Below are positions 1-6,490 of a DNA stretch of 64,000 nt, piece after piece. The translations under genes were made by a program, and so were the position numbers. This DNA comes from Nocardia colli. GTDB taxonomy: Bacteria; Actinomycetota; Actinomycetes; Mycobacteriales; Mycobacteriaceae. The stretch covers positions 868,001-932,000 of the forward strand of contig NZ_VXLC01000001.1 in the NCBI RefSeq assembly GCF_008704205.1. Reading direction: 5' to 3'. How positions within the stretch are numbered: position 1 is the first letter of the stretch; each line of letters opens with the position of its first letter. The notes under the pieces are model-generated. The model made no database searches and was not told where the DNA came from. It saw only the letters and a program-made list of their open reading frames with translations.

Positions 1-486
1 GTAGCCGAGACGATGCAGAGCCCGGGCGTAGTCCGCGGTCTGCAGCAGACCGAGCACCAGTTCCGATTGGTAAGAACTCAGTTGCTGGGCCGATGCCTCC
101 AAACCCACGTAGACATCGAAGTTTTCGGGGATCAGATCGCCGTAGGCATGCCACCAGCTCTTCACCGCGGCCTGCTGGGCCAGGCCCTTGAGCCCGTCGG
201 CCAGCTGCTCGTGGATGCCGTAGATGCGGCACAGTTCCTGGATGTCGATGGTGCGGATGCGATCGGCCTGCCCCTTCTCCAGCCGCTGCAAAGTGCTTGC
301 GCCCCACTCCATCAGCCGTGAGGCCTCGGCGATGGTGAGCCCCGCCTGGGTCCGCCAATCGCGCAGGTATCGGCCCAGTTGCCGGCGCGGTAGAGTAGAG
401 GAGGCGCTCTCGGTACCGGTCGGTTTGTCGAATCCCCCGGACGCTCGCTCCGAACTCGCTGACGTTCTTGCCGAACTCGCTGACAC
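1..486 (-). CDS. XRE-family helix-turn-helix regulator with DUF5753 domain (partial, C-terminus outside window)
   Basis: The minus-strand translation gives an N-terminal helix-turn-helix (LGRYLRDWRTQAGLTIAEAS, then LMEWGASTLQRLEKG). It is followed by the start of a DUF5753 ligand-type domain ending in VLGLLQTADYARALHRLGY at the window edge. The frame stays open from a GTG at 486, which has a GGAG six bases upstream. The first roughly 40 residues before the HTH are Ser/Ala rich, and the DNA there contains a 14-bp direct repeat (CCGAACTCGCTGAC, twice, 20 bp apart), so a later start is possible. These are cytoplasmic DNA-binding proteins common in Actinobacteria, often paired with DUF397 or other small genes. 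Here the divergent neighbours are two tiny genes at 792 and 1109. Family assignment is firm; start and target are uncertain. Confidence 0.85.
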   Translation of the reverse strand, partial: MSASSARTSASSERASGGFDKPTGTESASSTLPRRQLGRYLRDWRTQAGLTIAEASRLMEWGASTLQRLEKGQADRIRTIDIQELCRIYGIHEQLADGLKGLAQQAAVKSWWHAYGDLIPENFDVYVGLEASAQQLSSYQSELVLGLLQTADYARALHRLGY

Positions 487-791
487 AGCACGCTCCGTTC
501 TGTGTTCTGCTGCTCACCAGCGATTGTGCGGGGGCAACCAGCAAGCTCGGTTCCCCGTCACTTCGCTTGGGCAGCGGGCTCTTTCGTCCACTATGGAGAA
601 TCCTCCCCTCCCGGCTGGTTTTCGTGCTGGGAATTCGCGCGAAATCTTTGGATATCCATCGCGGGCGTTGTTTCGCGCACCCGGCAATGGTGTGCTGGAA
701 GTATGCCCGGACGGATCGAACGCCCTCCCCGGCGTCGCCGCCTCGAAACTTCCGGGCACTCAGCAAGAGTCGCCCGCAGGAACGAGGAGTC
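487..791. other. Divergent intergenic region, no gene seen
   Basis: This stretch of about 305 bases separates the minus-strand XRE regulator from the plus-strand small gene at 792. Open frames across it are mutually contradictory and have no ribosome binding site. It should hold both divergent promoters, but I see no convincing -35/-10 pair or strong palindrome. Confidence 0.5.
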
Positions 792-1109
792 ATGGCTGTA
801 CATGTCATTGCGTCGTCCTTGATGACCAGCGATCTCACCGCGCATCGCGCGCGCAGCGTAGGGCACGGAAGCTGGGTGGTGTCATACCTCCCCGGCCGCA
901 CCCTGACCTGCGCGCAAGCCGTTGCCGCACTGCGGGTTGCCGAGGTGGTGCCGTCGCTGCTCGATCTGGTCGGTGAGCTGGCCGACGAGGTCGGGCTGAC
1001 CGCGCTGGAGGCGGTGGGGATGGCGGTGCGGCAGTCCGCCTGGCCCGAGGAACCGACGCCGACCCGACATCGATGGTCCGTCGGCCCGCAGCCGGCGGGA
1101 GTCGCCTGA
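792..1109 (+). CDS. Small hypothetical protein (105 aa), first of a coupled pair next to an XRE-DUF5753 regulator
   Basis: ATG at 792 has GAGGAG at 784-789 as a good ribosome binding site. The product is soluble, without signal peptide or membrane segment. Its middle reads SWVVSYLPGRTLTCAQAVAA, then a predicted helical stretch (LLDLVGELADEVGLTALEAV). From memory, short proteins with a 'YLPGR..T..QA..A' core recur near XRE-DUF5753 regulators in Nocardia and relatives, but I cannot verify this or name a function. Its stop overlaps the next start (TGATG), so the two are almost certainly co-translated. The role is unknown; a regulatory partner of the divergent HTH protein is an inference from position. 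Confidence 0.7.
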   Translation: MAVHVIASSLMTSDLTAHRARSVGHGSWVVSYLPGRTLTCAQAVAALRVAEVVPSLLDLVGELADEVGLTALEAVGMAVRQSAWPEEPTPTRHRWSVGPQPAGVA

Positions 1110-1315
1110 TGCAACTCACGAACCTGAACATGCACGTGGCCGCAATGCTGGCCTGCGGCGCCGATCCCGGCGTGCTGAACGTCGAACAAGCCCATGCGGC
1201 AATGCAATTGCACCTGGACTGCACCGTGGACCGGTGCCGGGTGCGGCGGCGGGCGCGGGCGACGCTGGTGGAGGCGGGCAAGTGCGTGCTCGACGACCGC
1301 GCGCTGCCGTTGTGA
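1109..1315 (+). CDS. Small hypothetical protein (68 aa), second of the coupled pair
   Basis: ATG at 1109 overlaps the previous stop (TGATG), indicating translational coupling. The protein is short and soluble, with a CTVDRC motif (two Cys four residues apart) followed by an Arg-rich stretch (RVRRRARATLVEAG). The Cys pair with basic residues could suggest metal or nucleic-acid binding, but only two Cys lie in that motif, so this is speculation. It has no membrane segment or signal peptide. Base composition matches the neighbours. Function is not recognised. Confidence 0.65.
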   Translation: MQLTNLNMHVAAMLACGADPGVLNVEQAHAAMQLHLDCTVDRCRVRRRARATLVEAGKCVLDDRALPL

Positions 1316-1414
1316 GGAACAGGTACAGCTGACGGCGGAATAGATACCGCCGACCGACACCGGCCCGATCCGCTACCGTTCTCTGCGCGAGACGGTATGT
1401 GAGAGGCGAGTCTG

Positions 1415-2935
1415 TTGGTGGTGCGGGTGTTGCGGCGGTCGGTGGCGGTTATCGCGGTGTCGGTGCTCGCCGCCGTGCCGGTCTACAGCAATGCCGCGCC
1501 CGGCGACGATGCGCGACCCGCCGGCCTCGACCGGTTCTACGGCCAGCAGCTGTACTGGCAGCCCTGCGAGATCGCGAACCTGGACAAGGCCGGCGGAGCA
1601 TGCGCCGATGTGCTGGTGCCGCTCGACTATGGACACCTGGACGGGCGGACGATGACCGTGCGGATCTCGCGGGTCGAGGCCACCGATCCGGCTCGGCGCC
1701 AAGGGATTCTGCTGGCCAATCCGGGCGGGCCCGGCGGCGAGGGACTCGACAGTATCGATCTGCTCGGCGATGTGCTGACGCCGGAGGTCCTGGCGACGCA
1801 CGACCTGATCGGGATGGATCCGCGCGGGGTCGGGGAGTCGGGGCGCAGTCCGCGCTGCGGGTGGCCGGTCGGCGAGATGATCCGTTCGGCGGGGCTGGAT
1901 CCGCTCGGCTTCGTGCACGACACGGTGCAGTCGGTGGGCATGGCCGCGGGCTGCCTGGTGCACGACCCGGAGATGATGCGGCAGTTCACCACTCGGAATA
2001 CCGCGCGGGACATGGACATCGTGCGCGGGGTGCTGGGCGAGCAGAAGATCGACTACTTCGGGCTGTCCTACGGCACCTACCTCGGTGCGGTGTTCACCCA
2101 GATGTTCCCGGACCGCAGCGGGCGGATCGTGCTGGACAGCGCGATCGATCCGGACCGGTATTGGGAAGGGCTGGTGCAGGATTGGGGGCCGGCCGACGGA
2201 CGCGCCCTGGACGACTGGGCCACCTGGGCCGCGACGAAGGACGACACGTACCACTTCGGTGCGACGCCGCAGCTGGTGCGCGGCACGGTGGAGGACCTGC
2301 TGCATACGGTGGCGCGGCAGCCGATCGTCATGGACGGCTTCGCCATCGACGATCATTGGCTGCCGTTCATCCTGCACGGGATGCTGATGAACTTCCGGCT
2401 GAACGAGAAGCTGGCCGATACGGTGCGCGAGATCGCCGATGCCGCGGGCGGGCCGGCGACGTCGGCGCGGACGCCGTGGCTCAGCGCGACGATCACGGCG
2501 TTGCGCGATGGCGAGGATTCGACGTTGGCGCAGATCGCCTGCGGCGATGTCGGGGTGCCGCGGGATCCGGGGTGGTACTGGCGCAACATCGAGGAGACCC
2601 GAGTAAGTCAACCGGTGTTCGGGGCGATGGCGGGCAATATTCAGCCGTGCGCGTTCTGGGCGGGGCCGGTGGAACCGGCGACCGTGGTGCGTAACGCGGT
2701 GCCCGCGCTCATCCTGAATTCGAGCGGTGATCCGCGGACTCCGCTCGCGCATGCGGTTCGGTTGCATGCGGATATGTCCGGGTCGCGGCTGGTCACGTTG
2801 CAGGATGTGCGTATTCACATGACATTTCGGCCGGGGCTCAGTTCGTGTGTGAATGACGCGATCAATACGTACTTCGGTTCGGGTGCGCTGCCCGCGGAGG
2901 ACACGACCTGTTACGCGGATCAGCCAAGCGCTTGA
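1415..2935 (+). CDS. Secreted alpha/beta hydrolase, TAP-like tripeptidyl aminopeptidase family
   Basis: The 506-residue product has an N-terminal signal peptide (RRSVAVIAVSVLAAVPVYSNA) and an alpha/beta hydrolase fold. Visible elements are the oxyanion region NPGGPGGEG, the DPRGVGESG strand, the nucleophile elbow GLSYGTYLG (Ser near residue 218), an acid in NSSGDPRTP (about 438) and a His in DVRIHMTF (about 468). The C-terminal part matches the TAP-like domain of Streptomyces tripeptidyl aminopeptidases (SlpD/SlpE). Expected role: release of short peptides outside the membrane; other ester or amide substrates are possible. The start is TTG at 1415 or GTG at 1418, both served by GAGAGG at 1401-1406. 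Monocistronic; the next gene is convergent. Confidence 0.88.
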   Translation: MVVRVLRRSVAVIAVSVLAAVPVYSNAAPGDDARPAGLDRFYGQQLYWQPCEIANLDKAGGACADVLVPLDYGHLDGRTMTVRISRVEATDPARRQGILLANPGGPGGEGLDSIDLLGDVLTPEVLATHDLIGMDPRGVGESGRSPRCGWPVGEMIRSAGLDPLGFVHDTVQSVGMAAGCLVHDPEMMRQFTTRNTARDMDIVRGVLGEQKIDYFGLSYGTYLGAVFTQMFPDRSGRIVLDSAIDPDRYWEGLVQDWGPADGRALDDWATWAATKDDTYHFGATPQLVRGTVEDLLHTVARQPIVMDGFAIDDHWLPFILHGMLMNFRLNEKLADTVREIADAAGGPATSARTPWLSATITALRDGEDSTLAQIACGDVGVPRDPGWYWRNIEETRVSQPVFGAMAGNIQPCAFWAGPVEPATVVRNAVPALILNSSGDPRTPLAHAVRLHADMSGSRLVTLQDVRIHMTFRPGLSSCVNDAINTYFGSGALPAEDTTCYADQPSA

Positions 2936-2960
2936 GCGACATTTCGCGGCGAATCAATTG

Positions 2961-4169
2961 TCAGCGCTGAACAGTTAGTTTATCGGGTCTGGCGTATGGG
3001 GCGTCATCGACCCAAGGTCGGCCCTCGGCGAATCGGGTCGACCGGAAGGCTGTGAGGTCGACCAGCTTCGGCGTTCCCTCGGTGATCCATTCGGCCAGGC
3101 AGATGCCGATCGCGGGGGCGGTTTTGAACGAGGTGCCGCTGTCGCCGGTCATCACCCAGAGACCAGGGACGGCAGGTATCTGATCGATGATGGGGTGGCC
3201 GTCCGCGCTGTACATGTAGGCGCCCGCCCAGCCGCCGCGCATAGTCGCCGCGGCGAAGCCCGGGAAGCGGTGTGCCATAGCCGATCTGGCACGGCCGACC
3301 GCAGCCGCATCGATGGTTTCGTCGGCGTCGTCCGGGCTGGCCGGGCGGGCCGCCACGCCGAGGCCGACCAGGGTCCCGGCATCGCCCTCGGGCCGGAACC
3401 AGGAGCCGCGGATCGAATCGATGACGACGCGATGCCTGCGGCCGAGATCGACGGTCGGCGGCCAGCGGAAGATCACCACCTGGGTGCGCGTCGGCGTCAG
3501 GCCGAGGTCGAGGCCGAGCGGGTGCAGGAGCTGGTCGGAGCGCGCGCCCGCGGCGAGCACGACTGTCTCCGTGGCGATGCGGCCCGCTTCGGTGTGCACA
3601 CCTACGACGCGGTCGCCTCGGGTCACGATCTCCGTCGCGGTCGTCTCGGTCAGGATGAGCACGCCGAGCGCCGTTGCCGCCGTGGCGAATCCGTAGAGCG
3701 CGCCGTTGGGGTCGGCGGTGCCCGAACCCGGTTCGAAGGCGGCGACGGTGAGATCGTCGGTGCGGATCAGCGGTTCGATCGCGTGCGCCTCGTCCGCGGT
3801 GACGACGCTCGTCTCGACGCCGATCGCCTGTAGCGCAGCGACATTCGCGCGCAGGCGGGCCTCGTCGCGGGGCGCGACGAGGCGCAGGAAGCCGACCGGA
3901 TCGAAGCCGGGCGAGCCCGCGCCGACCTCGTCGTCCCATTCGCGGAAGATGCGCAGGCTTTCCAGAGCGAGCCGGGCCTCGGGCACATTCGTATAGTGGC
4001 AGCGAACCAGTGCGCCCGATTTTCCGGTGGCGCCGGCGCCGAGGTGTTGCCGCTCGACTACGACCACATCGCGGAGGCCTCGTCTGGCCAGTTGAAACGC
4101 GGTCGATATGCCGATAATGCCGCCGCCGATAATCACGACGTCGGCCGTTTTCGGCTGGTGGACCGCCAT
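2961..4169 (-). CDS. FAD-dependent oxidoreductase, DAO family (sarcosine oxidase beta/SoxB-like)
   Basis: A 402-residue protein with the dinucleotide-binding motif VVIIGGGIIGISTA at its N-terminus, an acidic strand end (VVVVERQHLG), and the typical C-terminal FAD contact WVMTGDSGTSFKTAPAIG. The layout fits the D-amino-acid oxidase/sarcosine oxidase-beta superfamily, which oxidises secondary or primary amines using covalent or tight FAD. The substrate cannot be told from sequence. ATG at 4169 is preferred over the upstream frame start at 4190 because AAAGGA sits just upstream of it. It stands alone, convergent with the hydrolase at 1415 and followed upstream by a separate ABC exporter gene. 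No heterotetrameric sarcosine oxidase partners (SoxA, D, G) are nearby, so it probably acts as a monomeric oxidase. Confidence 0.85.
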   Translation of the reverse strand: MAVHQPKTADVVIIGGGIIGISTAFQLARRGLRDVVVVERQHLGAGATGKSGALVRCHYTNVPEARLALESLRIFREWDDEVGAGSPGFDPVGFLRLVAPRDEARLRANVAALQAIGVETSVVTADEAHAIEPLIRTDDLTVAAFEPGSGTADPNGALYGFATAATALGVLILTETTATEIVTRGDRVVGVHTEAGRIATETVVLAAGARSDQLLHPLGLDLGLTPTRTQVVIFRWPPTVDLGRRHRVVIDSIRGSWFRPEGDAGTLVGLGVAARPASPDDADETIDAAAVGRARSAMAHRFPGFAAATMRGGWAGAYMYSADGHPIIDQIPAVPGLWVMTGDSGTSFKTAPAIGICLAEWITEGTPKLVDLTAFRSTRFAEGRPWVDDAPYARPDKLTVQR

Positions 4170-4337
4170 TTCCGTCCTTTCGTTCCGCATGCGTGGTCGT
4201 CGACCGCAGAAAGAACATACGCGGGGCGGATCAGCTGGGGCCGCAGCTCAATGTATTGCTATTTGGTGTGTCGGGATCGGTGACACCATGCGATTTTCGA
4301 ATTCGCGGAAGCGCCCCTGCTGTCCGCATACACCCGT

Positions 4338-4368
4338 CCGCGCCCGACCAGAATCTGGCCGGGCGCGG
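4338..4368 (-). terminator. Hairpin terminator after the ABC exporter gene
   Basis: CCGCGCCCG (4338-4346) and CGGGCGCGG (4360-4368) are perfect complements. A nested CCAG/CTGG pair closes a three-base loop. It lies 22 bases beyond the minus-strand stop at 4390. There is no clear U-tract, as is usual in high-GC actinobacteria. Confidence 0.7.
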
Positions 4369-4389
4369 GCGAACAAGACGAGACCCAGC

Positions 4390-6270
4390 TCAGGCGGCTG
4401 CCGTCGCCGGTTCGTCGGCGAACTGGGTGCGGTACAGCTCCGCGTAGCGCCCCTCTTCGGCCAGCAGCTGAGTGTGCGTGCCGCGCTCGATGATTCGGCC
4501 GTCCTCCATGACCAGGATCTGATCGGCCGCGCGGATGGTGGACAGCCGGTGCGCGATCACCAGGGCGGTCCGGCCTTCCAGCGCCTCCGAAAGTGCCTCC
4601 TGGACCGCGGCTTCCGAGGTCGAGTCGAGCGAGGCGGTGGCCTCGTCGAGGATGACCACGCGCGGCTGCTTGAGCAGCAGGCGGGCGATGGTGAGGCGCT
4701 GGCGTTCGCCGCCGGAGAGGCGGTAGCCGCGTTCGCCGACCACGGTGTCCAGGCCGTCCGACAGCGATTCGACCAGGCCGCGTAACCGGGCGCGCTGCAA
4801 CGCGTCCCACAGATCCGCCTCCTGCGCCTCGGGGCGGGCGAGCAGCAGGTTCGCGCGGATGGTGTCGTGGAACAGGTGCCCGTCCTGGGTGACCAGGCCG
4901 ACGGTGTCCCGGATCGACTGGCTGGTCAGGTCGCGCACGTCGGTGCCGTTCAGCCGCACCGTGCCGCCGTCCACGTCGTAGAGCCGGGAAACCAGCTGGG
5001 CGACGGTGGATTTGCCGGCGCCCGAGGAACCGACCAGCGCGATGAGCTGTCCGGGCTCGGCGCGCAGCGACACGTCGTGCAGCACGTCGACGCCGCCGCG
5101 GGTGTCCAGGGTCGCGACGTCCTCCAGCGAGGCCAGCGACACCTTGTCCGCGGACGGGTAGCCGAAGGTCACGCCGTCCAGTTCGACCGCGACCGGTCCG
5201 TCCGGCACGGCCGCCGCGCCGGGCGCGTCCTCGATCAGCGGCTTGACGTCGAGCACCTCGAAGACCCGCTCGAAGCTCACCAGCGCGGCCATGATCTCCA
5301 TCCGGGCGCTGGCCAGCGCGGTCAGCGGGGTGTAGAGCCTGGTCAGCAGCAACGAGAGGGCGACCACGGCGCCCGCGTCCAGCTGACCGCGCAGCGCGTA
5401 CCAGCCGCCGAGGCCGTAGACCAGGGCGACCGCCAGCGCCGAGACCAGGGTGAGCGAGGTGACGAAGATGGTCTGCAGCATCGAGGTCCGCACGCCGATG
5501 TCGCGCACTCGGCGGGCGCGCAGCTCGAATTCGCTGGATTCCTGCTGCGGACGGCCGAACAGTTTGACCAGCGTCGCGCCCGGCGCGGAGAACCGCTCGG
5601 TCATCTGGGTGCTCATGGCGGCGTTCAACTTGGCCGCCTCGCGCTGCATGTCGGCCAGCCGGTTGCCCATCCGCCGGGCGGGCAGCACGAACACCGGCAG
5701 CAGGACCAGGGCGATCAGGGTGATCTGCCAGGAGATGCTGAGCATCACGCCGAGCGTGAGCGCGAGGGTGACCAGGTTGGCGACCACGCCGGACAGAGTG
5801 TCGCTGAACGCGCGCTGCGCGCCGATCACGTCGTTGTTCAACCGGCTGACCAGCGCGCCGGTCCGGGTGCGGGTGAAGAAGGCGATCGGCATCTTCTGCA
5901 CGTGATCGAAGACCGCGGTGCGCAGATCGAGGATCAGGCCCTCGCCGATGCGCGAGGACAGCCAGCGGATGACCAAACCGAAGGCGGCATCGAAGATCGC
6001 CAGAACGGCGATGAGCAGGGCCAGGTCGACCACGACCCGCGGCGCGGCCCCGCCGACGATGTTGTTGACCACCCGGCCGGCCAGCACCGGCGTGGCGACG
6101 GCCAGCAGCGCCGACAGGACGCTGAACAGGAGGAACACGCCGATCCGGCGCCGGTGTGGCGCGGCGAATCGGAGAATGCGCCGCGCGGTGGCCAGGCTGA
6201 ACTGCCGCTGCTCCTGTGGCGCGTTGGCCCGCCGGTACATCTGGCTCCAGGCCACCGATTCGATACTCAC
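4390..6270 (-). CDS. ABC transporter, fused permease and ATPase (half-size exporter)
   Basis: The 626-residue product combines an N-terminal six-helix ABC membrane domain (about residues 30-340) with a C-terminal ATPase. The ATPase shows Walker A GSSGAGKST (about 420), the signature LSGGERQRL (about 518), Walker B VVILDEATASLD (about 540) and the switch His in VIAHRLSTI. This is the MsbA/LmrA-type exporter architecture; it should homodimerise, or pair with another half transporter, in the cytoplasmic membrane. The substrate is unknown (lipid, drug or peptide are all possible). No second ABC gene is adjacent, which favours a homodimer. An inverted repeat at 6405-6420 upstream may be its operator. 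Confidence 0.9.
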   Translation of the reverse strand: MSIESVAWSQMYRRANAPQEQRQFSLATARRILRFAAPHRRRIGVFLLFSVLSALLAVATPVLAGRVVNNIVGGAAPRVVVDLALLIAVLAIFDAAFGLVIRWLSSRIGEGLILDLRTAVFDHVQKMPIAFFTRTRTGALVSRLNNDVIGAQRAFSDTLSGVVANLVTLALTLGVMLSISWQITLIALVLLPVFVLPARRMGNRLADMQREAAKLNAAMSTQMTERFSAPGATLVKLFGRPQQESSEFELRARRVRDIGVRTSMLQTIFVTSLTLVSALAVALVYGLGGWYALRGQLDAGAVVALSLLLTRLYTPLTALASARMEIMAALVSFERVFEVLDVKPLIEDAPGAAAVPDGPVAVELDGVTFGYPSADKVSLASLEDVATLDTRGGVDVLHDVSLRAEPGQLIALVGSSGAGKSTVAQLVSRLYDVDGGTVRLNGTDVRDLTSQSIRDTVGLVTQDGHLFHDTIRANLLLARPEAQEADLWDALQRARLRGLVESLSDGLDTVVGERGYRLSGGERQRLTIARLLLKQPRVVILDEATASLDSTSEAAVQEALSEALEGRTALVIAHRLSTIRAADQILVMEDGRIIERGTHTQLLAEEGRYAELYRTQFADEPATAAA

Positions 6271-6404
6271 GACTGCGCCTCGCTAACGCTCGGCTCCGTC
6301 GCGAGCATCAGCACGCTGTGTCTTTGGTTCGCTCGCTGTCGCTCGCTCACGTTCTTCTCCCTCTCGCTCCCCACCATCAAAGCCCTCGGCACCGACACTA
6401 AGAC

Positions 6405-6420
6405 CTCAACAAAGGTTGAG
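6405..6420 (-). promoter_or_regulatory. Inverted repeat, candidate operator of the ABC exporter gene
   Basis: CTCAAC-AAAG-GTTGAG is a perfect 6-bp inverted repeat with a 4-bp spacer, 135 bases upstream of the exporter start. Its size fits a MarR- or TetR-class operator, but no regulator gene is adjacent. The plus-strand dehydrogenase at 6491 begins 71 bases away, so it could serve either gene. Confidence 0.4.
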
Positions 6421-6490
6421 AGCAAGTCCATCCGCCGCAGCCGGATTCCGCGCTCAGCGAAAATTCGATGCCCGCGCCTAGGCTGGCCGG

